Below, in pieces: positions 8,510 to 15,957 of a DNA stretch of 64,000 nt. How positions within the stretch are numbered: position 1 is the stretch's first letter; the number at the start of each line of letters is the position of its first letter. The stretch covers positions 47,301 through 111,300 of the forward strand of contig SVPP01000007.1 in assembly GCA_015065765.1 (NCBI GenBank), in the 5' to 3' direction. A program made the translations under genes and the position numbers. Source of the stretch: Oscillospiraceae bacterium (lineage in GTDB: Bacteria > Bacillota > Clostridia > Oscillospirales > Acutalibacteraceae). The notes beneath the pieces are model-generated. The model ran no database searches and was not told the origin of the DNA. It saw nothing but the letters and a program-made list of their open reading frames with translations.

Positions 8510-8523
8510 CGAACATTTGTTCG
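8510..8523. promoter_or_regulatory. LexA (SOS) operator
   Basis: CGAACATTTGTTCG matches the CGAAC-N4-GTTCG form of the Gram-positive LexA/DinR box, with both five-base arms perfect. It lies 12 bases after the -10 box and 30 bases before the start of the first gene of the phage-derived module. The placement, overlapping early transcribed DNA, is typical of LexA-repressed promoters. The binding itself is inferred. Confidence 0.8.
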
Positions 8524-8553
8524 GTTACAAAATGAGAAAGGAGAATAATAAAT

Positions 8554-9174
8554 TTGGCAAAAAAATCTGAAAAATTAACACATTTTTCTACAGAAGAGCT
8601 GCTTTCAGCTCACAGACAGTTTGATACCCTTTATGACGAAAACATCGAATCTCCGAGGGAATACCTTGAGAGAAAAAGAAACCGCGATATGCACAAGCTT
8701 ATCCTTTGCATAATGGAGAATGAGCTTGATACGGTAAAGAGTGATATTTTCGCGAGGGTGTTTTTTTACGGCGAAAAATTTTCCGATGTTGCAGAAAAGA
8801 CCGGCCTTTCACAAGCGTCAGTTTATAAGCATTATGACAAGGCTGTGAAAAAAATAGGCAAAGCTCTGAAATATGTAATGCTTTATCAGGATGTGTGCAC
8901 ACGCGACATAATGATGCCTCTGCAGAGAATGAGGGACAGTGCTTTTTTAGCTTCCGGAAGAGTTTATCCTCATGCTTTTGCACTGCGTCTTTCAAGACTT
9001 ATGGAAAAAGAAAACGTAGGAAAAGACAAATTGTGTGAAACCCTTGTTCTGGACAGAAACCGTTTCGGAAAAATTTTCTGCGGGAAGCTTGAACCTGTTG
9101 CCGGAGAAATTGTGTTGCTTTCAGGCTTTTTTGGCGTTTCTACCGATTACATTTTAAAGGGGGATTTGACTTGA
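8554..9174 (+). CDS. Two-domain HTH regulator at the head of the phage-derived module
   Basis: A 206-residue protein. The middle part (about residues 60-110) carries a sigma-region-4-like helix-turn-helix, GEKFSDVAEKTGLSQASVYKHY, and the C-terminal 70 residues resemble an XRE/Cro-like helix-turn-helix ending GFFGVSTDYILKGDLT. It may be a late-gene activator of phage type. The start is a TTG at the proper distance (10 bases) from AAAGGAG; no ATG is available before residue 48. It is the first gene after a LexA-regulated promoter, so it would be made upon DNA damage. The next gene overlaps its stop (TTGA). I do not recognise a named family. Confidence 0.65.
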   Translation: MAKKSEKLTHFSTEELLSAHRQFDTLYDENIESPREYLERKRNRDMHKLILCIMENELDTVKSDIFARVFFYGEKFSDVAEKTGLSQASVYKHYDKAVKKIGKALKYVMLYQDVCTRDIMMPLQRMRDSAFLASGRVYPHAFALRLSRLMEKENVGKDKLCETLVLDRNRFGKIFCGKLEPVAGEIVLLSGFFGVSTDYILKGDLT

Positions 9175-9386
9175 CAAAAACACTCAGAGAACTCGGCGAG
9201 GAATATCTGGAAGAGATTGAAATACTTGACGAAAAAATTGAAAGATACCGCAAAAGACTCAAGAAGGCTTTTGAAGAGACCAACAGCGATGAGATTTTCA
9301 CCGTTCAGAGACTGCTGCGTGTTTTTTACAAGCAAAGGTACGAGATGATGGAAACAGCCCGTACACTTCTTAATTATTACTCCTGA
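9171..9386 (+). CDS. Small coiled-coil protein, 71 aa
   Basis: A highly charged helical protein (LEEIEILDEKIERYRKRLKK then LRVFYKQRYEMMETAR), most likely one long helical hairpin. It begins with TTG overlapping the TGA of the preceding regulator and has GGGGGA upstream, so the two are translationally coupled. Function unknown; similar small helical proteins follow sigma-like regulators in some Clostridial phages, which is only a contextual hint. Confidence 0.6.
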   Translation: MTKTLRELGEEYLEEIEILDEKIERYRKRLKKAFEETNSDEIFTVQRLLRVFYKQRYEMMETARTLLNYYS

Positions 9387-9403
9387 GGCGGAAAGGAAAT
9401 TTA

Positions 9404-10984
9404 ATGAAAGACATAGTAATCACCATGAATTCTTCAGGTGGATTTGATGTTCCATCAGATATGGGAAGAATTGAAGAATATTGTGCAAAGCGTTTGAAAA
9501 TAAAGCTTGATGCAAGCTTTATCATGCCTGAAATTAAATATTATACACTAAGCTTTGAACCTTATTCTCTGTCGAGAAAAATTATTACCGAAAACATTTA
9601 CAGAGATTCTGATGATGACAGCGGTATGTTTTTTTACGGCGGATATCTTTATTGTCCCATATATGATTACATAGCAGTATCACCAAAGGTTATGGTGCAG
9701 ATTGATGCTTATGAAACAGATGAAGCAGGTAATGTTACAACAATTATCAAATCAGGAATTTTCACCCTTGAGTTTGCACCTTCGCTCACCGGAGAAGGTG
9801 TAATGCTTGAAACGGTAAGACCTGATGTGAAGTTCATAGAAAAGGTTAATAATGCTGTTGCTGAAAACCTGAAAACACAGATAATTGATGGTGCAAATCT
9901 TAAGGATTTGTCTGTAGACAGCAGAAAAATTGCACCCTGGTCTATTTCAAATGGTCATCTGCAGGACAGCTGTGTTTCAGGAACGAACATCAGATCAAAT
10001 GCGGTAACGACAGACTGTATTGACGATGAAGCTATAACAACGGAAAAACTTGATGATGATTGTGTTACAAGCGTAAAACTTGCTGACGGTGCCGTAACAA
10101 CGGATAAAATCGGTGACAAGAATATAACAGCGGCAAAGCTTGCAGATGGTTCTGTTTCAAATACAAAACTTGCCAATTATTCTGTAGGCGAAACAAAACT
10201 TCGTCCTCTTACTGTTTCAACTTCCAAGCTGGCAAACAAGGCTGTAACTCCCGCAAAGCTTGACAGAACATATCTTACAGAACATCAGAGTCTTGACGGC
10301 TATGCTACAGAGGATTGGGTTAAAAATCAGAAGTATCTTACGGAGCATGTAAATCTTGACGGGTATGCTACGGAAAACTGGGTTGAAAACCAGGGATATC
10401 TCAAGGAGTACCAGAGCCTTGACGGTTATGCAACAGAAAAATGGGTAAATGAACAAAACTTTATTACTGATGCTGATTCGTTCATCAGGAAAGAAGAGCT
10501 TCCCTCGAAACTAAGCGACATGGAAAACGATATTGCAGTGTCGTTTATTGCACAGATTCTTACAGAGACAGAAAAGGAAATCGCAAGAAAAAATATTGAC
10601 GCTGTCAAAGCACAGGATGGCAAAGGTCTCACGTCAAACGATTTTACTGATGCAGATAAGCAGAAGCTTGATTCTTCTCTTACGGAGCATCAGGATATTT
10701 CTATGAAAGCAGATGTTTCATCGCTTTCATCTGTAGCTTTTTCAGGTTCATATAAAGATCTTGCAGATTTACCTGAAGATTGTGGTTTCAGCGAAGAACT
10801 CAAAGAGAATTATGACAGTGCATACAATCATGCTCTTTCTTCTCATGCGCCTGAAAATGCAGAAGCAAATATTGTTGACGGAGCAGAGGTAAACGGAAAA
10901 TCTGCGGAAATAAAAGAAAAGAAAATTATATTTTCGGTTCTTGATTTTGTAAGTGAAGAGCCGTTATTTATGGAGGTGTATTAA
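9404..10984 (+). CDS. Phage tail-fibre/baseplate-like protein with tandem repeats
   Basis: A 526-residue protein. The N-terminal 160 residues (beta-rich, TMNSSGGFDVPSDM...) could be a baseplate-attachment domain. From about residue 165 to 290 there are degenerate repeats of the type VTTDKIGDxxITxAKLADG, common in phage and prophage side-fibre proteins. From about 285 to 350 there are three copies of a 20-odd-residue repeat, (Y)LTEHxxLDGYATExWV, also typical of Clostridial tail fibres. A C-terminal helical part follows. The gene begins with AAAGGA before its ATG and ends one base into the next start. It probably forms the shaft of a trimeric adhesin. No chaperone or tail tube gene is nearby. 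Confidence 0.75.
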   Translation: MKDIVITMNSSGGFDVPSDMGRIEEYCAKRLKIKLDASFIMPEIKYYTLSFEPYSLSRKIITENIYRDSDDDSGMFFYGGYLYCPIYDYIAVSPKVMVQIDAYETDEAGNVTTIIKSGIFTLEFAPSLTGEGVMLETVRPDVKFIEKVNNAVAENLKTQIIDGANLKDLSVDSRKIAPWSISNGHLQDSCVSGTNIRSNAVTTDCIDDEAITTEKLDDDCVTSVKLADGAVTTDKIGDKNITAAKLADGSVSNTKLANYSVGETKLRPLTVSTSKLANKAVTPAKLDRTYLTEHQSLDGYATEDWVKNQKYLTEHVNLDGYATENWVENQGYLKEYQSLDGYATEKWVNEQNFITDADSFIRKEELPSKLSDMENDIAVSFIAQILTETEKEIARKNIDAVKAQDGKGLTSNDFTDADKQKLDSSLTEHQDISMKADVSSLSSVAFSGSYKDLADLPEDCGFSEELKENYDSAYNHALSSHAPENAEANIVDGAEVNGKSAEIKEKKIIFSVLDFVSEEPLFMEVY

Positions 10985-12549
10985 TGCTTGTTTATAGTCT
11001 GAATGATTCAGGTGATGCCTATACAGTGACAGACCTTTTGGATTTTACAACAGAAAAAGTTGTGATTCCGGATGAGCATGAAGGTCTTCCTGTTACTGAG
11101 GTTACAGCTTTTTTTGGTGCAGCAGAAAATTTGAAAGAAATAATTTTCGGAAACAATGTCAGAATTACAGATTATGATGTTCTGAATTTTCCTTCGCTTG
11201 AAAGAGTTTTTTTCGGCAGAAGCATTGAAACTGTCAGCGGTCCCTTTGAAAATGCAGAAAACCTGGCTCACATTTATTACAGCGGTACAGAGGAAGAGTG
11301 GCAGAATGTACGCATTTACTTCACCGATGCGGCGGTAGAAAACTATGAGAAAGCCGAAAAACATTTTGGTATTCTTGGTAAAGCATCGTTTCTCACTTTT
11401 GAAGATGAAACAATTTTCCCGTATACACATTGGGATTGCGTCAAGGGAAAACCCGAAACTACAGATGCAAGAAAAATTTCCTTTGATAATAGCACTAGTG
11501 GTCTTAAAGCAGAGAATGTGAAAGAAGCTATCGACGAGCTCAATTCAAAGCATTTTGACGTAACTGCAATCGATTCATGGGAAACGCTTCTGTATCTTGT
11601 GCGTTCGGGAAGAGCAGGAGATTTTGTGCATGTGGGAGATCAGTTTGTGTCAACAAAGGATGGCAGCGAGATAGTCTGGGATGTAATAGGAATCGATCAG
11701 GACATACCGGCAGATGAAGATAAAAAACATTCACTTACTCTTCAGATGAGGGACTGCTATGTTAATATGCCTTTCTCCGTTCCGGAAGGATCTTATTTTA
11801 CAGTGAGCGAACTTACTGCCGGTGAATACTATATTGAAATGACAAATTATGATTCACCCTCGAAGTTTTATTCTTTTACCCTCAATGAAAACCTTCCTCG
11901 TGGAGGCATCATAAGGATTTGTGATAATATGGTTTATCTTTATTCTTCGCGAAGATCTGTATCACATGCATCATTTACGTTAGATTCAGTTTCAGACAGC
12001 GAGGAAGGACTAACAGGTGAAAAACTCGGCTCGGGCAATATTATGTTGCATTCGGAAATGGGAAATATGGACTATAGTCAATCCGATATAAGAAAATGGC
12101 TTAATTCCTCCGAGAAAGACTGGTGGTCAATGAGCAACGATTATTCGTTGGCACCGCTTGATTATATGTCTGTTTCTGGATTCTGTACAGGCATGGATGA
12201 GGACTTTCTCGCGGCGGTAAATCCCGTGAAAAAGAGAACGGTTCTTTCTGATGGCAGTGAAATAATAACGGAGGATAAGTTTTTCCTTATATCCTCTGAA
12301 GAGGTTTTTGCAGAAGGCGAAAATGCTTATGAGTACTATAGAGAAAATTCATCCTACACAAGTCCTGATAAAAGCAGTGATGCATGTAGAATAAAAAATC
12401 TTGAGCACTCTCCACGTCATTGGTGGCTGAGAAATTCTGCATACGGTGACGATGGTCTGATGAGAGTGTTGACTGACGGTGCAGTAGGTTCAGTTAAGGT
12501 GAAAAAAGTTCTCGCATACGGCATATCACCTGCGTGCTGTATTTGTTAA
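10984..12549 (+). CDS. Tail-fibre tip-like protein: BspA-type leucine-rich start and DUF6273-like C-terminal domain
   Basis: A 521-residue protein built from recognisable pieces. Residues 1-125 resemble a short BspA-type leucine-rich segment (YTVTDLLDFTTEKVVIPDEH, then VTEVTAFFGAAENLKEIIF). Around residue 160-185 a fibre motif FDNSTSGLKAENVKEAIDEL occurs, as seen in phage tail fibres. The last 330 residues look like DUF6273, a C-type-lectin-like fold: WDVIGIDQD, IRKWLNSS, HWWLRNS, VLTDGAVGS and GISPACCI. Such domains are receptor-binding tips in phage fibres and in hypervariable proteins. It follows the shaft-like protein by a TAATG overlap, so the two likely form one binding organelle. Confidence 0.65.
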   Translation: MLVYSLNDSGDAYTVTDLLDFTTEKVVIPDEHEGLPVTEVTAFFGAAENLKEIIFGNNVRITDYDVLNFPSLERVFFGRSIETVSGPFENAENLAHIYYSGTEEEWQNVRIYFTDAAVENYEKAEKHFGILGKASFLTFEDETIFPYTHWDCVKGKPETTDARKISFDNSTSGLKAENVKEAIDELNSKHFDVTAIDSWETLLYLVRSGRAGDFVHVGDQFVSTKDGSEIVWDVIGIDQDIPADEDKKHSLTLQMRDCYVNMPFSVPEGSYFTVSELTAGEYYIEMTNYDSPSKFYSFTLNENLPRGGIIRICDNMVYLYSSRRSVSHASFTLDSVSDSEEGLTGEKLGSGNIMLHSEMGNMDYSQSDIRKWLNSSEKDWWSMSNDYSLAPLDYMSVSGFCTGMDEDFLAAVNPVKKRTVLSDGSEIITEDKFFLISSEEVFAEGENAYEYYRENSSYTSPDKSSDACRIKNLEHSPRHWWLRNSAYGDDGLMRVLTDGAVGSVKVKKVLAYGISPACCIC

Positions 12550-12560
12550 GGGGGTTCTGT

Positions 12561-12710
12561 ATGATAAAGGTTAAATCTGTTTTGCAGCAGTTGATAGAAG
12601 AGAGGAAGAAAAACGCTGTCCTTTCAGTTCGGATTGAAAAGCTTATGTCAGATGTGGACTATGTTGCAATGATGTGTGATATTTCACTTGAGGAGGAAGA
12701 GGATGAGTAA
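12561..12710 (+). CDS. Small protein of the phage module, 49 aa
   Basis: A 49-residue acidic-tailed protein (MIKVKSVLQQLIEERKKNAV...LEEEEDE) with a GGGGG site before its ATG. It overlaps the following XkdX-like gene by eight bases, and similar tiny proteins sit before xkdX in PBSX-like tail operons. No function can be assigned. Confidence 0.55.
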   Translation: MIKVKSVLQQLIEERKKNAVLSVRIEKLMSDVDYVAMMCDISLEEEEDE

Positions 12711-12843
12711 AAAATATGAAAAAGTAAAAAAATATTTTGAAGATGGCTTGTGGAAAGAAGAAAGAGTTACAAATGCGGTTCTTAAAGGCTGGATTACAGT
12801 TGAAGAATTCAGAGAGATTACGGGGGTAATTTATGATATTTAA
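12703..12843 (+). CDS. xkdX: XkdX family phage protein, 46 aa
   Basis: The sequence VKKYFEDGLWKEERVTNAV followed by LKGWITVEEFREITG matches the XkdX family: a short helical protein encoded between tail-fibre and holin genes of PBSX-like prophages and related particles. Its role is unknown. AGGAGGAAGAGG lies before the ATG, inside the preceding gene. It is a good marker that this cluster descends from the 3' end of a siphovirus/myovirus tail operon. Confidence 0.8.
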   Translation: MSKKYEKVKKYFEDGLWKEERVTNAVLKGWITVEEFREITGVIYDI

Positions 12844-12910
12844 TCTGATGAATGTATTTTCCATGTATGCCGCGTTCATTTATTTTCTTCTGATAGGAGC
12901 CTTCGCATGA
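12833..12910 (+). CDS. Possible 25-residue hydrophobic peptide
   Basis: A short frame encodes MIFNLMNVFSMYAAFIYFLL plus IGAFA, almost one membrane helix. Its start lies in the last codons of the XkdX-like gene and its stop overlaps the next start (ATGA), so ribosomes could pass through it by coupling. It may be real, or merely a bridge between neighbours; there is no strong ribosome binding site. Confidence 0.3.
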   Translation: MIFNLMNVFSMYAAFIYFLLIGAFA

Positions 12911-13206
12911 CAGAGTGGCAGATAGGAATTCTGTGTACTCTGGCGGGTCTTGTGATGTCTTTTGTGTTTTCTTTTCTTACGCACAAAAGAAATGAAAAGC
13001 ATGATATAGAAAACATGAGCGAGGGGAGAGGTGTTCTTCAATCCGATGTTGGCTATATCAAAGCGGGTATAGATGATTTGAAAAGAGAAAACAAAGCGGT
13101 GAATATTAAAATTGATAATATTTCTGAGCGTGTGACCCGTATAGAAGAAAGCTGTAAACAGGCGCACAAAAGAATTGATGAACTAAAAGAAACTGATTAC
13201 ATTTAG
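12907..13206 (+). CDS. Membrane-anchored coiled-coil protein of the lysis cassette (XhlA-like)
   Basis: A 99-residue protein with one N-terminal membrane helix (about residues 5-25) and a long coiled coil (about 45-95, VNIKIDNISERVTRIEES). Small coiled-coil membrane proteins of this kind (XhlA and relatives) accompany holins in PBSX-like prophages, although XhlA has the helix at the other end, so homology is not certain. It lies directly before the holin gene and probably aids membrane permeabilisation or holin assembly. Confidence 0.6.
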   Translation: MTEWQIGILCTLAGLVMSFVFSFLTHKRNEKHDIENMSEGRGVLQSDVGYIKAGIDDLKRENKAVNIKIDNISERVTRIEESCKQAHKRIDELKETDYI

Positions 13207-13220
13207 GATAAGGAGTTTTT

Positions 13221-13565
13221 ATGAAAATAATTGAATTTATAATTTATAACTGGAGCGATATTCTGCTTGTTTTTTTTGTATTATTTATTATGATTTATTC
13301 TTCATTTACAAACAATCTCGGTTATCTCAGGGCTGATCTTTTTTCTCTGGTAACTGAGGCGGAAAAAATTTACGGTGGAAAAACCGGTGAAATAAAGCTG
13401 ATGTATGTGGTGAAGAAAATTCACTCAAAAATGCCTGCAGTTTTAAAGGCTTTTCTCAGTGAAAAACAGCTTGAAAAGATTATTGAGAAAGTGCTCATAA
13501 AAGCGAAAAAGATCTGGTCAGAAAAACCGGAAACTATTGAAAGCGGTGAAAGTGCGTGGCGGTAA
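13221..13565 (+). CDS. Phage holin, LL-H type
   Basis: A 114-residue protein with an N-terminal membrane helix (about residues 11-28, WSDILLVFFVLFIMIYSSF) and an amphipathic cytosolic tail with a Lys-rich region, the layout of the phage_holin_LLH family. It would form the membrane lesion that lets the endolysin reach the cell wall. AAGGAG precedes its ATG. The endolysin gene starts inside its last codons with a GTG, a standard holin-lysin arrangement. Confidence 0.75.
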   Translation: MKIIEFIIYNWSDILLVFFVLFIMIYSSFTNNLGYLRADLFSLVTEAEKIYGGKTGEIKLMYVVKKIHSKMPAVLKAFLSEKQLEKIIEKVLIKAKKIWSEKPETIESGESAWR

Positions 13566-14197
13566 AAACATATTCACTGAAAAATGACGGTGCAAAAAAA
13601 CTTTCTGAAAATTTTAAGGTGAAGGAATTCAGAAGCCGTGACGGTGCTGACAAAATTTTAATCGATGAAAAGCTTGTTTCTCTTCTTCAGAAGATGCGTG
13701 ATAAGTTTGGTGTCATAAATATTTCATCCGCATACAGAACAGCAGCATATAACAAAAAGGTGGGAGGTGTTGCAAATTCACAGCACCTTTACGGTCTGGC
13801 AGCGGATGTTACAATTTCTGACAATTCAGAACTTCTTGAAGCGGCACAGTACGCTGAAAAAATCGGTTTCAAGGGTGTAGGTCTTGATGATAAATATCAG
13901 AAATTTCTGCACCTTGATACCAGAAAGAATAAATCATTTTTTCGCTACAGAAGTAATGGTTCGACGTACAGTGTGAATTCATTTTTTGCTACAGTGAAAG
14001 TCGGTTCAAAAGGCGAAGAGGTAAAGCTTCTCCAGGAAAAGCTGAGAAAGCTGGGATATAAGGACTCCTCGGACAAGGATTTGATTTGCGATGGTGTTTT
14101 TGGCAAAAACACAGAATATGCATTGAAAAACTTTCAGAAAAAAATGAGTCTTGTAACAGACGGTGTTGCAGGACCGAAAACATGGTCAAAGCTGTAA
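13556..14197 (+). CDS. Endolysin: M15 D,D-/L,D-carboxypeptidase with peptidoglycan-binding domain
   Basis: A 213-residue lysis enzyme. Residues about 15-135 form a peptidase M15 domain: ISSAYRTAAYN, then the zinc-binding SQHLYGLAADV (H and D) and FLHLDTR (H). Residues about 150-213 form a PG_binding_1 domain (GSKGEEVKLLQEKLRKLGY ... DGVFGKNTEYALKNFQ). No signal peptide is present, so export depends on the holin. The GTG start overlaps the holin gene. As the last gene of the LexA-controlled module it would lyse the producer cell or attack neighbouring cell walls after release. Family assignment is firm. Confidence 0.9.
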   Translation: MAVKTYSLKNDGAKKLSENFKVKEFRSRDGADKILIDEKLVSLLQKMRDKFGVINISSAYRTAAYNKKVGGVANSQHLYGLAADVTISDNSELLEAAQYAEKIGFKGVGLDDKYQKFLHLDTRKNKSFFRYRSNGSTYSVNSFFATVKVGSKGEEVKLLQEKLRKLGYKDSSDKDLICDGVFGKNTEYALKNFQKKMSLVTDGVAGPKTWSKL

Positions 14198-14204
14198 TTT
14201 AATA

Positions 14205-14252
14205 AAAAGGCAGGAGCAGAAAGTTTTTTATGCTCTTGCCTTTTGGTTTTTT
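14205..14252 (+). terminator. Intrinsic terminator of the phage-derived module
   Basis: A 10-bp GGCAGGAGCA stem with one G-U pair, followed by TTTTGGTTTTTT, lies eight bases after the endolysin stop. Confidence 0.85.
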
Positions 14253-14264
14253 ATTGAAAATGTG

Positions 14265-14294
14265 TTGCAAAACATATGTAAAATCTGTTACAAT
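14265..14294 (+). promoter_or_regulatory. Promoter of the beta-helix protein gene
   Basis: TTGCAA and TACAAT with an 18-base spacer, 26 bases before the start codon. Confidence 0.5.
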
Positions 14295-14320
14295 TAGTTT
14301 GTAGAAACGAGGTGCTTTTT

Positions 14321-15943
14321 ATGAAAAAAATTATTTCAGTTTTTTTGTGTGCAGTAATTGTTTTTGCTTGCATGTCAATCTGTGTTTCTGCGGAGGATTT
14401 CGCACCGACATATTATATTGACAGTGTTGGCGGTGACGATGCAAACACAGGTCTCAGCGAAAACAACGCATGGAAAACAATTAACCACGGTGAATGGGTT
14501 TTTGTTCCCGGCACAAAGGTTCTCTTCAAGCGTGGCGGAGTTTATGACGTTGAAGTAACTATGACTGTTTCAGGAACAAGGGAAAACCCGATTGTCATTT
14601 CTTCTTATGGAGATGCTGATGAGGATAAGCCTGTTCTCAGAACTGCAAATCACAATGAAGTTTTTGATTTTGTTGACTGCGACTATGTTACAGTTTCTGA
14701 AGTTGCAATTACTGCTCCCAATGGTGGCGGTATCTGGATAAGAGGACTTAATAAGCAGTCAAACGGTATGACGATTGAAAACGTTGATTTCTATGATATG
14801 CAGAATTATGATAGCCACCATCGAGATCCTTTCGGAAGCGGTGCAGCTGACGCACGTGCTGCAATTATAGTAAACGGTTTGTGGGGTTCAGGATACGCTC
14901 ACACTGTAAATGACCTTACTATCAGAGGCTGCAGCGTTGAAAATTGTGCGAGTGGTTTCCTTATCTGGGGTATAGTTTACGGAAATCCTGCAGACAGCCT
15001 TGGCTCTGTTGACCGTACGTATAACAAAAATGTACTTGTTGAAGACTGTTATTTCAATAACATGTATGCGGAAGCAATTGTAGTTGGTGTTTGCGACGGA
15101 GCGGTAGTTACAAACTGTACTTCTCTCAACACGTGTCTTGGCGGTGCAGAGCCTCTGCCCGATGGAAGCATTGAATATTTTACTGCATCAATGTGGTTCT
15201 GGGGCTCAAAAAACAGTGTCATTGAGCACACCGAAATTGCAGGTCAGAAAAACTACGGTGACGCAATGACAGTTGACTTTGATGCTGACTCAAACTACTG
15301 TACATATCAGTATATTTATTCTCACGATAATATACGCTTTATGTGTAACAATGCAATGGGCGGAAGACCTCAGGCCGGCAACACAGTGCGCTATTGTCTT
15401 TCTGTCAACGACAACGTGGGCAGAAACAGTATGGCAAGCGGCTCGGGTGAGGTGGATTTCCGTTTCTATAACAATACAATTGTTAACGGACCGGAAATGC
15501 ATGTTGTAAATGTGATGAGCGGTATTGTGGCAAACAATATTTTCACTTTCAAGCCGGGCTACTATTTTTATTACAATGACAGAAATCTTAATGCAAAAAC
15601 AGACTTTACAAACAACTGCTATTATATGGCACCCAATCCTCCTTTCGACCTGCTTTCAATGAACACAAGACCTGATTTTGCAGGAGAAGACGTGACAGAT
15701 ATAAACAGCTTCAAGCTTATCAAAGGCTCTCGTCTTATCGGTGCAGGTCTTGAGAGGGATGACATTGAAAAAATGGAATACGATTTCTTCGGTGAAAAAG
15801 TTACTTCAAATAACATCGGTTGTTACGGCGGTGACGGTGTAGAGGGTGAACTTGACAGATATACACTTTTTGACATGATTTCTGATAGCTTTAGATTCCT
15901 TGCAGGTATATTTACAAGATTAATTAACGGAGAATTATTCTAA
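14321..15943 (+). CDS. Secreted right-handed beta-helix protein (pectate-lyase/GH-like)
   Basis: A 540-residue exported protein: signal peptide (residues 1-24), then YYIDSVGGDDANTGLSENNAWKTI, the usual opening of parallel beta-helix proteins of the DUF1565/pectate-lyase superfamily. Repeated strands rich in Asn and Val (VTVSEVAI, MTIENVDF, LTIRGCSVENC, VLVEDCYFNNM) form the helix. The C-terminal part ends with a hydrophobic helix. No specific catalytic residues can be named, so it could be a lyase, a glycoside hydrolase or a binding protein for plant polysaccharide. I start at the ATG with GAGGTG seven bases upstream; an in-frame GTG three codons earlier lies within that site. Confidence 0.8.
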   Translation: MKKIISVFLCAVIVFACMSICVSAEDFAPTYYIDSVGGDDANTGLSENNAWKTINHGEWVFVPGTKVLFKRGGVYDVEVTMTVSGTRENPIVISSYGDADEDKPVLRTANHNEVFDFVDCDYVTVSEVAITAPNGGGIWIRGLNKQSNGMTIENVDFYDMQNYDSHHRDPFGSGAADARAAIIVNGLWGSGYAHTVNDLTIRGCSVENCASGFLIWGIVYGNPADSLGSVDRTYNKNVLVEDCYFNNMYAEAIVVGVCDGAVVTNCTSLNTCLGGAEPLPDGSIEYFTASMWFWGSKNSVIEHTEIAGQKNYGDAMTVDFDADSNYCTYQYIYSHDNIRFMCNNAMGGRPQAGNTVRYCLSVNDNVGRNSMASGSGEVDFRFYNNTIVNGPEMHVVNVMSGIVANNIFTFKPGYYFYYNDRNLNAKTDFTNNCYYMAPNPPFDLLSMNTRPDFAGEDVTDINSFKLIKGSRLIGAGLERDDIEKMEYDFFGEKVTSNNIGCYGGDGVEGELDRYTLFDMISDSFRFLAGIFTRLINGELF

Positions 15944-15957
15944 AAAGGGGTGTTTAC

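Noticed and set aside
10984..12549. Diversity-generating retroelement target
   Set aside because: The C-terminal fold fits, but no reverse transcriptase, template repeat or accessory gene is seen in the window.
8420..14252. Complete prophage or tailocin
   Set aside because: No integrase, terminase, portal, capsid, sheath, tube or baseplate core genes are present, and I could not find flanking direct repeats by eye.
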